Assembly (NCBI GenBank): GCA_963921195.1
Contig: OY992537.1
Span: 206,794,581 to 206,858,580, forward strand
Direction: 5' to 3'
Length of the DNA: 64,000 bases
DNA from: Pegoplata infirma
Lineage: Eukaryota; Arthropoda; Insecta; Diptera; Anthomyiidae
Part shown: one piece after another, positions 11,360-22,763 of the stretch
Layout: each line of letters opens with the position of its first letter
How positions within the stretch are numbered: the stretch's first letter is position 1
Program-made: the position numbers and the translations under genes
The notes under the pieces: model-generated
Databases searched by the model: none
What the model was told of the DNA's origin: nothing
What the model saw: only the letters and a program-made list of their open reading frames with translations

Positions 11360-12048
11360 CCCGAGTAAAAATTTTTATATGATGCAATATATAATGATAT
11401 ATGACACAATATATATTAATACGCAATTTGATCCGAATAATGGTGGATATTTTTGCATTAAAAAAGATCTACTTGTATAAAATATGATTTGATTTCATCC
11501 GAGTTTTGACCAGACATTGCCTTATATTGGTGGATCTAATTAGATCTAATTGCACAAAAACATATAAAATCCTGGTGGTTTTTGGTTTGGGTTGAGATAC
11601 ACCACAGGTCAACGATACATTCACCAAACATATAATTTTCAAAAACAAAAAAAATGTTTGGGTACGCTTCGAACCAGATAGGTGATATACATAACCCTAA
11701 AAAGGAAATGTTAAGGAACATTTTAAAAAGTTTCTTATACTTTGCCTAAAAAACTCAGATTTTTTTTTGTTAATTGGAAACATATATAGTTTTATATGGA
11801 ACAGAATAAGCTATATATAATGTTATGTTAAATTATACAGAAAAACAAATTTTGTATTGACCCTCATATAATTTTATAAAATTATATCAACCGTACACTT
11901 TTTAATCCGAATCATGATTGAATTATATATTACTACATATAACTGCATTAAAAAAATTTAGAAAATATCTCAGGGATGTATAATCATATATAATTTATTA
12001 TGTTTGTATCAAGTTATATATTGTAATATATGTTTATTTTTACTCGGG
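11360..12048. mobile_element. MITE with CCCGAGTAAAAA termini and 2-bp target duplication
   Basis: The terminal inverted repeat CCCGAGTAAAAA at 11360 is matched by TTTTTACTCGGG ending at 12048. The flanking dinucleotide AC (11358-11359 and 12049-12050) is repeated, consistent with a 2-bp duplication. The interior is full of TATATAA and ATATGAT palindromes. The same ends occur at 42233-42846 (flanked by AT), so this is a family. There is no coding capacity; the only frame is 61 codons and unrecognised. Confidence 0.8.
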
Positions 12049-12050
12049 AC

Positions 12051-13361
12051 ATTATTTTTTTTAAAAAAACTTTGCTTTGGCAAATACACCCAAATCTTCC
12101 GCAAAACATTATCATGATTTAATGTTTTGGGCAGAAGTACAAAATTCGCAGGCATTTTTGCTGTTCATGTTAAAATACCATTTGTATCTAATTTCGATAG
12201 TTTGTGTACATCTATAACCGCATTAAAGCGTTTGATATTTTTAGGTTATGTATCAAAATTTTCCAAGTGCCCTTAAATTTTCGTTTATAACTTCTGAGCC
12301 GCTGAACCGATACCGCTCAAATGCAAAACCAAACTGCTCCAACTATTTTTGGCGCAGTCATATCCGTGTCACATTTTGGGAATCATTGAAATTTTACTAG
12401 ACATCAAGACATCGTTAAATGGATTAAAAGTCTAGAGGATCACAATATTTCGACGAGTTACAAACGTAATGACAAACTTATGCATACCCTCTTTCTTTGT
12501 ATGAAGGCTATAAAAAAAAATACCCAATTCAATGAGTTTTTAAACAAATATTAAACTCTTGGACATAAAACGGTTAACGGGCAGTTAAAAAATAAAATAA
12601 TAAAAAAACGTCGATGTTTCCAACTCAAAAACACAAGCAAAAAGGTAAATAAATATTGACACATGACTTAAAATTCCACAAAATAAATGCTGGGGCTATA
12701 TTCTGCTAAAAGGTAATAAAAAAAATGATAATTAAACCCTTTTTTGCTATATAAATCAATAAAACAAAAACTGATAAAACGTTAACATACAACTCTCAAT
12801 ACTTTAATAAACAATTTATATGCAAAGTCAAATGACCGTAACGAAATTTATTTATTTATCGTTTTTTTTTAGACTTTTTGTTTTAACAAAAATTCATGTG
12901 AATTTTTTTTTTTTACAGATCAAGATGATGATAGGCGTATGAAAGGACAGACAGTTTGGCTAAAAAAGCAAACTAGCATTCATTTTGATTAGACTAGTAT
13001 GTTGAAAAGAAATCTCAAAAATTGCCCTTTCAATATTGATGCTTAACAAATAAACAGTCTATCAAATGAAAAAGACAGACAGACATTTTCAAAGACAGAC
13101 ATTTTTATACAAAAATAAAAAAAATCATTAAACAAATTTAAAATGACAGTTTACAAGACCATTAGAGACGTTTTGTAAAAATTTTATTTGATGAAATAAA
13201 AATCAATAAAATATGATAAAATTTTCAATAAATGGCAGACAAGGTGTTGTTTAAAATAAATATAAACCTTGTAAGAAATGCGGGTTATTTTTTCAAATAA
13301 AAAATCAAAAGCACAGTGAAACGATAGATTTAAAATCTAAATCTAAAAATAATCAAATTCT
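12051..13361. other. AT-rich DNA with one dispersed repeat (12215-12430)
   Basis: 12215-12430 resembles 3441-3660. The rest is AT-rich and without a recognisable gene; GACAGACAGACATTTT near 13076 is a small GTCT-type microsatellite. A frame-free stretch of about 900 bp precedes the first minisatellite block. Confidence 0.5.
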
Positions 13362-15537
13362 TAACATTTTTCTTAAAGAAAAAGTCTCAGATTCTGAGAC
13401 ATTTTTCTTATAGAAAAAGTCTCAGATTCGGAGACATTTTTCCTATAGAAAAAGTCTCACATTCTGAGATATTTTTTCTACAGAAAAAGTCTCAGATTCT
13501 GAGACATTTTTCTTATAGAAAAAAGTCTCAGATGCTGGGACATTTTTCTTATAGAAAAAGTCTCAGATTCTGAGACATTTTTCTTATAGAAAAAGTCTCA
13601 GATTCTGAGACATTTTTCTTATAGAAAAAGTCTCAGATTCTGAGACATTTTTCTTATAAAAAAAGTCTCAGATTCTAAGACATTTTTCTTATAGAAAAAG
13701 TCTCAGATTCTGAGACATTTTTCTTATAGAAAAAGTCTCAGATTCTTAGACATTTTTCTTATAGAAAAAGTCTCAGATTCTAAGACATTTTTCTAATAGA
13801 AAAAGTCTCAGATTCTAAGACATTTTCCTTATAGAAAAAGTCTCAGATTCTGAGACATTTGTCTTATACAAAAAGTCTCAGATGCTGAGACATTTTTCAT
13901 ATAGAAAAAGTCTCAGATTCTGAGACATTTTTCTTATAGAAAAAGTCTCAGATTCTGAGATATTTTTCTTATAGAAAAAGTCTCAGATTCTGAGATATTT
14001 TTCTTATAGAAAAAGTCTCAGATTCTGAGACATTTTTCTTATAGAAAAAGTCTCAGATTCTGAGATATTTTTCTTATAGAAAAAGTCTCAGATTCTGAGA
14101 CATTTTTCTTATAGAAAAAGTCTCAGATTCTGTGACATTTTTCTTATAGAAAAAGTCTCAGATTCTGAGACATTTTTCTTATAGAAAAAGTCTCAGATTC
14201 TGAGATATTTTTCTTATAGAAAAAGTCTCAGATTCTGAGACATTTTTCTTATAGAAAAAGTCTCAGATTCTGAGACATTTTTCTTATAGAAAAAGTCTCA
14301 GATTCTGAGACATTTTTCTTATAGAAAAAGTCTCAGATTCTGAGACATTTTTCTTATAGAAAAAGTCTCAGATTCTGAGACATTTTTCTTATAGAAAAAG
14401 TCTCAGATTCTGAGACATTTTTCTTATAGAAAAAGTCTCAGATTCTGAGACATTTTTCTTATAGAAAAAGTCTCAGATTCTGAGACATTTTTCTTATAGA
14501 AAAAGTCTCAGATTCTGAGACATTTTTCTTATAGAAAAAGTCTCAGATTCTGAGACATTTTTCTTATAGAAAAAGTCTCAGATTCTGAGACATTTTTCTT
14601 ATAGAAAAAGTCTCAGATTCTGAGACATTTTTCTTATAGAAAAAGTCTCAGATTCTGAGACATTTTTCTTATAGAAAAAGTCTCAGATTCTGAGACATTT
14701 TTCTTATAGAAAAAGTCTCAGATTCTGATACATTTTTCTTATAGAAAAAGTCTCAGATTCTGAGACATTTTTCTTATAGAAAAAGTCTCAGATTCTGAGA
14801 CATTTTTCTTATAGAAAAAGTCTTAGATTCTGAGACATTTTTCTTATAAAAAAAGTCTCAGATTCTGAGACATTTTTCTTATAGAAAAAGTCTCAGATTC
14901 TGAGACATTTTCTTATAGAAAAAGTCTCAGATTCTGAGACATTTTCTTATAGAAAAAGTCTCAGATTCTGAGACATTTTTCTTATAGAAAAAGTCTCAGA
15001 ATCTGAGACATTTTTCTTATAGAAAAAGTCTCAGATTCTGAGACATTTTTCTTATAGAAAATGTCTCAGATTCTGAGACATTTTTCTTATAGAAAAAGTC
15101 TCAGATTCTGAGACATTTTTCTTATAGAAAAAGTCTCAGATTCTGAGACATTTTTCTTATAGAAAAAGTCTCAGATTCTGAGACATTTTTCTTATAGAAA
15201 AAGTCTCAGATTCTGAGACATTTTTCTTATAGAAAAAGTCTCAGATTCTGAGACATTTTTCTTATAGAAAAAGTCTCAGATTCTGAGACATTTTTCTTAT
15301 AGAAAAAGTCTCAGATTCTGAGACATTTTTCTTATAGAAAAAGTCTCAGATTCTGAGACATTTTTCTTATAGAAAAAGTCTCAGATTCTGAGACATTTTT
15401 CTTATAGAAAAAGTCTCAGATTCTGAGACATTTTTCTAATAGAAAAAGTCCCAGATTCTGAGACATTTTTCTTAAAGAAAAAGTATCAGATTCTGAGACA
15501 TTTTTCTTAAAGAAAAAGTCTCAGATTCTGAGACATT
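13362..15537 (+). repeat. 35-bp minisatellite, block 1 (about 62 units)
   Basis: The unit joins two near-palindromes: TTTTTCTTATAGAAAAA and GTCTCAGATTCTGAGAC. It is arranged head to tail for about 2.2 kb, with a variant-rich left third (TGAGATATT, TAAGACATT, GATGCTGAG) and a nearly perfect middle. The outermost units on both sides carry CTTAAAGAAAAAG in place of CTTATAGAAAAAG. The unit is not a multiple of three and contains stop codons in all frames, so it is non-coding. There are no unique spacers. Confidence 0.97.
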
Positions 15538-16133
15538 AAATTTAACTTCACTCCACTGTGCCTAATTAATTATTCATAAAATTGTAATCTTAATTTACAT
15601 TAATAACACCAAAAACTTCGCGTGGGTAGTTTATCTCATATTGATTAACAATTTAATTTTAGTCTTTAAATTTCAAATCTATTATTTAAAGTATTTTAGT
15701 TAAACAATCATTTAGTAGTTTTATTTTTTTCGATTTAATTTTTCTTAATATCTTATCAAATTCTCATTTGTAGGGTACGAGTATAAGAAACGAAAAAAAA
15801 CTAGAAATTTTTATATTTTAAAAACTTAAACACGCACCAATTTAATTTGTCAACATCTCCCCAAACAAACTTGAAAAACTTAAAGAAACATAAAACTAAC
15901 CATCATCTTCAAAAAAAAACTAGACTCTTGACCGAAAACACTGATATAGAAAATAGTATGAAATGCCATTCAACACAATACTTGAAAAACACTTTAGAGC
16001 TTTGAAAAAAAAACTTAAACTTCACACCCACCCACATTTCGAATAGTAACTTCCCTACATAATTTTTTTTAGACAATTCCTTCGTAAAAAAACACTATCA
16101 ACAAATGTTTAGGTACACTGGAAGAAAAGTTAT
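15538..16133. other. AT-rich DNA between minisatellite block 1 and a MITE
   Basis: About 600 bp with no recognisable gene, repeat array or RNA gene. TACACTGGAAGAAAAG at 16114 resembles a MITE end but has no visible partner. Confidence 0.5.
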
Positions 16134-16135
16134 TA

Positions 16136-17024
16136 CACTCCAAAAAATACGTCAGCAGATTTACTAATTTTTTTTTGCTAACTCTAGTTAGCTAACTTTT
16201 AGCAAATTTTTAGTTGAGATTAGCATGTTAGCAAAAAATTCTTGTAAACTTCATTTAGCACATTAGCAATTTTAAACAAACTTTGAACTAATTTCTTTTG
16301 CTAAATTTGAAATTGAGTTGACTACATTTTTACAAGATTTTTTGCTAATGTTAGCAAAAGAAATGGTAAATTTTTTTTTATTTTCAGAAAACTTAAAATG
16401 GCGCTATCTCGGAAACTAAGCCAGATAGAGCAAAATGGAGGCCATTTTTGGTTCTCGAGCTCATAGTATCGCCGGTCCTCTTCACATGTGTGGACCCTAA
16501 TGGGCCCTAACTTTGAATCCAAAAAAGTTATCATTCGCGAAAATTTTAAAATGCTGATATCTCGGTAAATATTGCCGACACAACAAAAATTCAAAAATCG
16601 TTTTTGTAGCTCTCAACAAGTAGAACAAGACCGCAAAATGGTCAAAAGCTCTCCGAGTAATAGTTTTGAAGTTATCGAGTTTTTTAATTCTCAAGACCCC
16701 AGTGGTCCCCTATAATCACGTATCTCAAAAACTAAGCAAGGTAGAGCGAAACGGACACAAATTTTGGATCAAAAACTATGACGATTTTTAAGGAACCCAA
16801 CTAGGTCTAGGCCCATCGGGGTCTGGACCTATCGGGTCCGAACCCAATGGGGTCCTCAGATGTGTATAAACTAAGTTCAAAAAAAAAAAAAAATATTTAG
16901 TTAACTAATTATTGGCAAAACATTTTTGCTAACTTTAGCAAAAAAATTGTGGGTTCAAAATCAGCAAATTTTCTTGTAGGTTTACAAGCTTTTTTTGCTA
17001 ACATTAAATTTTTTTTTTTGAGTG
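16136..17024. mobile_element. 889-bp MITE with CACTC ends and TA target duplication
   Basis: It starts CACTCCAAAAAATA at 16136 and ends TTTTTTTGAGTG at 17024, with TA directly outside both ends (16134-16135 and 17025-17026). Inner subterminal inverted motifs are ATGTTAGCAAAAA and TTTTTTGCTAACAT. The middle carries a run of GGGTCC/GGACCC phrases (ATCGGGTCCGAACCCAAT) unlike the surrounding DNA. Ends and duplication fit a Tc1/mariner-type non-autonomous element. A decayed inverted copy lies at 1420-1994. Short frames of 65-90 codons show no transposase motif. Confidence 0.75.
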
Positions 17025-17043
17025 TAAATAAGAAATATAAATA

Positions 17044-18325
17044 TAAGAATAACCACGATTTTTACTCTATAAATAACCACGATTTTGACTCTATAACTAA
17101 TAGCGATTTGACTCTATAAATAATAAAGATTTTGACTCTATAACTAACCGTAATTATGACTCTATAAAAAACCTCGATTTTGACTATATAAATAACCACG
17201 ATTTTGACTCTATAAATAACCGCGATTTTGATTCTATAAATAACCACGATTTTTATTCTATAAATAACCACGATTTTGACTCTCTAAATAACCACGATTT
17301 TGCCTAAATAAATCACCACGATTTTAATTCTATAAATAACCACGATTTTGACTTTTCAAACAACCACGATTTTAATTCTATAAATAACCACGATTTTAAC
17401 TCTATAAATAACCATGATTTTGACTTAATAAATAACCAAGATTTTTACTCTATAAACAACCACAATTTTAATCTCTAAATAACCACGATTTTTACTCTAT
17501 AACTAACCGCGATTTTGACTCTATAAATAAACACGATTTTGACTCTATAAATAACCACAATTTTGACTCAATAAATAATAACGATTTTGACTCTATAAAC
17601 AACCACGATTTTGACTCTATAAATAACCACGATTTTGACTGTATAAATAACCACGATTTTGACTCTATAAATAAACATGATTTTTACTCTATAAATAACC
17701 ACGATTTTAATTTTATAAATAACCACGTTTTTGACTCTATAAATAACCACGATTTGGACTCTATAAATAACCACGTTTTTGACTCTATAAATAGCTACGA
17801 TTTTGACTCTCTAAATAACCACGATTTTAATTTTATAAATAACCACGATTTTGACTCTATAAATAACCACGATTTTGACTCTATAAATAAACACGATTTT
17901 TACTCTATAAATAACCACGAATATGACTCTATAAAAAAAAAAGAATTTGACTCTATAAATAACCACGATTTTGACTCTATAAATAACCACGATTTTGATT
18001 CTACAAATAACCGTGATTTTGACTCTATAAATAACCACGATTTTGACTCTATAAATAACCACGATTTTGAATCAATAAATAACCACGATTTTTACTCTAT
18101 AACTAACCGCGATTTTGACTCTATAAATAACCACGATTTTGACTCTATAAATAACCAAGATATTGACTCTATAAATAACCACGATTTTGACGCTATAAAA
18201 AAACGATTTTGACTCTATAAATAACCACGATTTTGACTCTCTAAATAACCACGATTTGGCTCAATAAATAACTACGATTTTGACTCTATAAATAACCCCG
18301 ATTTTGACTATATAAGTAACAATGG
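17044..18325 (+). repeat. 24-bp minisatellite (about 53 units)
   Basis: The consensus is ACTCTATAAATAACC followed by ACGATTTTG. Units vary by substitutions and a few indels. Because 24 is a multiple of three, it gives an apparent octapeptide repeat (DSINNHDF) in a 152-codon frame on the plus strand and Val/Ile/Tyr-rich frames on the minus strand. The variants include in-frame stops and frame-breaking indels, so coding is unlikely. A last unit reappears at 20109-20121, beyond the inserted element at 18334-20107. Confidence 0.95.
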
Positions 18326-18333
18326 CGGGTACA

Positions 18334-20107
18334 GCTTTTATGTTTAGGGGGGACGGTAATTTTTTTTTTTACTTCGTCTCAGATTCTGAGACCTTTTTTC
18401 TAAAAAAAAATTCTTAGACCTTTTCCTATAGAAAAAGTTAAGATTCATGGATCTTTTCTGATCTCAGATTCTGAGACCTTATTCCCAAGAAAAAGTCTCA
18501 ATTCTTAAACCTACAGATTTTATGTTTGGGGGGGGGGGGCGGTATATTTTTTTTACTTCGTCTCAGATTCTAAGACCTTTTTCCTAAAGAAAAAGTCTCA
18601 GATCTTAGACCTTTTCCTATAGAAAAAGTTTAGATTCTTGGATATTTTCTGATCTCAGATTCTGAGACCTTATTCCTAAGAAAAAGTCTCAAATTCTTAG
18701 ACCTTTTTTCTATAGAAATAGTCTTAGATTCTGAGACTATTTTCTCACATAGAAAAAGTCTAAAATTCTGCCACTTTTTTCCTTTAAGAAAAAGTGACAG
18801 ATTCTAATAATCTGAATTAGATCTGAGAAATTTTTCATTCTTAAAAAGTCTCAGATAAAAGACCTTTTTCCGTTAAAAAAATTATCAAATTCTGAAACTT
18901 TTTCCTGTAGAAAAGGTCTTAGATTCTAAGACCCTTTTCTTATAAAAAAAAGTCTAAAAAATTCTGAGACGCTTTCCTAAAGAAAAAGTCTCAGATTCAG
19001 AAACTTTTTCCTATAGAAAAAGTCTCGGATTCTGAAACCTCTTTGTTATATAAAAAAAGTCTTAAGATTCTGGCACTTTTTTTCTAGAGAAAACGTTTCA
19101 GATTTTTAGACCTTTTTCCTATAGAAAAAGTCAAAGATTCTAAGCCTTGTTTCCTACAGAAAAAGTCTCAGATTCTGAGATATTATTTCTTTAGAAAAAG
19201 TTTAAAATTCTTGGATTCTGAGACCGTATTCCTATCGAAAAAATCTAACATTCTGAGACATTTTGTATTCTTCGAACTTCTTCCAATGGAGTAAGTTTCA
19301 ACATCTGAGACTTTTTTTAACAAAAAAACTCAGATTCTGAGACTGTTTTCCTTAAAATAAGTCTCAAATTCAGATATTCTGAAATCGTTTTCCTATAAAA
19401 AAATTCTTAGCCCTTTTTTCTATCGAAAAAAGACTCAGATTCTGTGATCTTTTTCCTATAAATATGTCTCGAATTTTGATCGAATTTTTCTTATAGAAAA
19501 AGTCTCAGATGCTGAGTAATTTTTCTTATAGAAAAAGTCTAAGATTCTGATATATTTTTCTTATAGAAATAGTCTCAGATTCTGAGACATTTTTCCGATA
19601 GAAAAATTCAGAACCCTTTTCCTTTAGAAAAAGTCTTAGGTTCTGAGACTTTTAGATGTTGGGAATTCTTCTACAAAAATTCGAAAAAGAAAATATTTGA
19701 GGATGTGAAAAATTTTAGAGTTTTTTTGTACGTTTTTGTATAGAAAAAATCTCATAAACAAAATCAAGATCCTGTATTCCATACAAAAAAAAAATATTCT
19801 GTCATTTTTTATCACCAAAATTCGAAATAAGATTGACAGATATTTTTTCACAGACAATTCTCAGATTAAGTAACATTTTTCCTTTAAAAATGTTCCTTAT
19901 AAACATTTTAAATTTTTTTTTATGAAAAATTTTTGGATTTCGAGGTTTTTTCTCTTCGGAAAATTTTTTTTAGAAAATTTCCTTCTCTCTTTTTCTTCTT
20001 TTTTCTCTCTTATTCTTTCTTTTCCTTTTTTTTTCCTAATTTTTTCTTTTTGATATTTGGTCTGGGGGGTGGGGTAATTTACCCTCCCCCCCACCCCTGG
20101 TACCCGC
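18334..20107. mobile_element. Element with GCGGGTAC ends inserted in the 24-bp minisatellite
   Basis: The left end reads GGCGGGTACAGCTTTTATG, then GGGGGGACGGTAATTT. The right end, reverse complemented, reads GCGGGTACCAGGGGTGG, then GGAGGGTAAATT. Both flanks are 24-bp minisatellite text: TATAAGTAAC on the left, TATAAATAACC on the right. The duplication length is ambiguous because the target is itself repetitive. About 175 bp from the left end is directly duplicated (about 18337-18511 and 18512-18690). Most of the interior is a diverged 35-bp minisatellite block. No transposase is visible. Confidence 0.65.
18370..19640 (+). repeat. 35-bp minisatellite, block 2 (highly diverged)
   Basis: Units read TCTCAGATTCTGAGACC, then TTTTTCCTATAGAAAAAG, but with frequent substitutions and indels, so periodicity is loose. 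Orientation is the same as block 1. The TTCCTATAG variant separates it from block 1. It lies wholly inside the GCGGGTAC-ended element. Confidence 0.9.
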
Positions 20108-20696
20108 GCATATAAATAACCACTTTTTTGCTATTTCCTATTTGACAAGAATTTCTTGTTATTTTACAAACTTTTTACCAATAATTTTGCAATTCTACAA
20201 GCCAATAAAATTGTAAATTTCCATGTTTTTTGATGCAATAAAACTTATAGGGAGGTTTCGTGATTTTACTAGATTTTTTGCTACCACCTGTTTTACGAGA
20301 ATGCCTAGTAAATGTTACGAGCTTTTTTGTAATTTTACAAGATTTTTACTAATAAAATTGTAAATTTACAACTTTTTCGGCAAAATAAAACTTACAAGGA
20401 ATTCTCGTAAATTTATTAGATTTTTTTTTGTAAAAAACCCTGAAAATTTGTAAAATTACATAAAAAACTGTAAAATTCCAAAAAAAAATGTAAATTTCAA
20501 TCGAAAATTATTTGTTAAAAAACTGTCAAATATTGGTAAAATAGGATTACGAAACTTTTTCTAGTAATTTAAGTTTTTTTGTGTGTTTTATTTAAAAAAA
20601 AAATAATTTGAGAATTTTTTTTTGTGTGTACAATTTAAAAAAAAAAACTTTAAAATAAAAAATCAATAGTTTTGTTTTTATTTTTTTGTAAATAAT
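19641..20696. other. AT-rich stretch with polypyrimidine tract and TTTTACAAG/GTAAAATT repeats
   Basis: 19960-20060 is a T/C-rich tract, the complement of a Lys/Glu-rich frame, which is low complexity. 20130-20600 repeats AATTTTACAAG, TTGTAAATTT and ACTAGATTTTTT motifs on both strands and looks like an old palindromic element, but I cannot define its ends. No gene is seen. Confidence 0.45.
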
Positions 20697-21150
20697 GTTT
20701 ACACCATCAACACCACCATCACCACTAGCCATCCAACCCGCCAGCCACCATTTCGTCTCATTTTCCACAATATATATTTGGTATCAATATCGTCCAACAG
20801 TCATCATCACCACTACTAGCGCTTTGTCGCAGTCATCGTTGTCGTAGCCGTTTTGTCGTCGTAAACTCGTTAAAACGGGTCACGTTCCATGTTTATCTTT
20901 CGAGTACGATTTTAATAGACCCAATACATTAAATGACAAAAAAAGTGTATTTTTTTCATTCATTCATCCTCCTCATCCAACTGGTGAGTGGTGGCTGTAC
21001 CAGTGGCAGTGGCAGCAAAAGGAATACAAAAAAAAAAATAATACAAACAAATACAACTACAAAATACTCAAGGAAAATGAGAAAATTAAACTTTAAAGTA
21101 CAAATAAATTGCTGCACTCAAGTTTTATATGTACTTTTTTTGTAGTTCAT
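20697..21150 (+). other. Low-repeat island; possible but unproven 5' exon
   Basis: This short stretch is less AT-rich than its surroundings and resembles no repeat in the window. It carries ACCATCACCA and GTCGTCGT triplet runs like fly untranslated leaders. An ATG at 20933 opens a frame whose first 18 or so residues are hydrophobic (MTKKVYFFHSFILLIQLV), and a good splice donor, ACTG/GTGAGTGG, follows at 20984. A 5' exon ending at 20983 is thus possible. Without a downstream acceptor, homology or transcript this is only a candidate; the unspliced frame ends after 70 codons. Confidence 0.2.
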
Positions 21151-21324
21151 TGGAAATTGATACAGATAACGATAATTAAATTTAATTTTTATTATTTGTG
21201 GAGAATTTTTTTTTTTTTTTATTAATTTTTTTAAATTGAAAATAAATTTAATTGAATTTTTGGAATACAATTTGGTTCAAGGTCTTTGGATTTTTTATAA
21301 GAGATGATGCAGAAGATTTAGAAT

Positions 21325-22763
21325 ATGAGACTTTTTCTATAAGAAAAATGTCTCAGAATCTGAGACTTTTTCTATAAGAAAAATGTCTCAGAATCTGAGA
21401 CTTTTTCTATAAGAAAAATGTCTCAGAATCTGAGACTTTTTCTATAAGAAAAATGTCTCAGAATCTGAGACTTTTTCTATCAGAAAAATCTGAGACTTTT
21501 TCTATATAGAAAAAATGTTTGAGAATCTGAGACTTTTTCTATATAGAAAAAAATTTACTTTTTCTATAAGAAAAAATGTCTCAGAATCTGAGACATCTCA
21601 GAATCTGTCTCAGAATCTGAGACTTTTTCTATATAGAAAAAATGTCTCAGAATCTGAGACTTTTTCTATATAGAAAAAATGTCTCAGAATCTGAGACTTT
21701 TTCTATATAGAAAAAATGTCTCAGAATCTGAGACTTTTTCTATATAGAAAAAATGTCTCAGAATCTGAGACTCTTTCTATATAGAAAAAATGTCTCAGAA
21801 TCTGAGACTTTTTCTATATAGAAAAAATGTCTCAGAATCTGAGACTTTTTCTATATAGAAAAAATGTCTCAGAATCTGAGACTTTTTCTATATAGAAAAA
21901 ATGTCTCAGAATCTGAGACTTTTTCTATATAGAAAAAATGTCTCAGAATCTGAGACTTTTTCTATATAGAAAAAATGTCTCAGAATCTGAGACTTTTTCT
22001 ATATAGAAAAAATGTCTCAGAATCTGAGACTTTTTCTATATAGAAAAAATGTCTCAGAATCTGAGACTTTTTCTATATAGAAAAAATGTCTCAGAATCTG
22101 AGACTTTTTCTATATAGAAAAAATGTCTCAGAATCTGAGACTTTTTCTATATAGAAAAAATGTATCAGAATCTGAGACTTTTTCTATATAGAAAAAATGT
22201 CTCAGAATCTGAGACTTTTTCTATATAGAAAAAATGTCTCAGAATCTGAGACTTTTTCTATATAGAAAAAATGTCTCAGAATCTGAGACTTTTTCTATAT
22301 AGAAAAAATGTCTCAGAATCTGAGACTTTTTCTATATAGAAAAAATGTCTCAGAATCTGAGACTTTTTCTATATAGAAAAAATGACTCAGAATCTGAGAC
22401 TTTTTCTATATAGGAAAAATGTCTCAGAATCTGAGACTTTTTCTATATAGAAAAAAATGTCTCAGAATCTGAGACTTTTTCTATATAGAAAAAGTGTATC
22501 AGAATCTGAGACTTTTTCTACATAGAAAAAATGTCTCAGAATCTGAGACTTTTTTTATATTGAAAAAATGTCTCAGAATCTGAGACTTTTTCTATATAGA
22601 AAAAATGTCTCAGAATCTGAGACTTCTTCTATATAGAAAAAATGTCTCAGAATCTGAGACTTTTTCTATATAGAAAAAATGTCTCAGAATCTGAGACTTT
22701 TTCTATATAGAAAAAATGTCTCAGAATCTGAGACTTTTTCTATATAGAAAAAATGTCTCAGAA
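21325..22763 (-). repeat. 35/37-bp minisatellite, block 3a (inverted orientation)
   Basis: The first units are exact reverse complements of the block 1 unit (CTATAAGAAAAATGTCTCAG). From about 21600 the unit grows to 37 bp, with the perfect palindrome TTTTTCTATATAGAAAAA in place of the 17-bp form. About 30 of these units are nearly identical. A short disturbed patch at 21480-21610 has deleted units. Confidence 0.97.

Noticed and set aside
13362..15537. Regular palindromic repeats resembling a CRISPR array
   Set aside because: Units are contiguous with no unique spacers, the setting is a fly-like genome, and no cas-like gene is present. It is a minisatellite.
17754..18212. 152-codon frame with a DSINNHDF octapeptide repeat
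   Set aside because: It is the 24-bp minisatellite read in frame. Neighbouring units contain stops and indels, and the minus strand is equally open.
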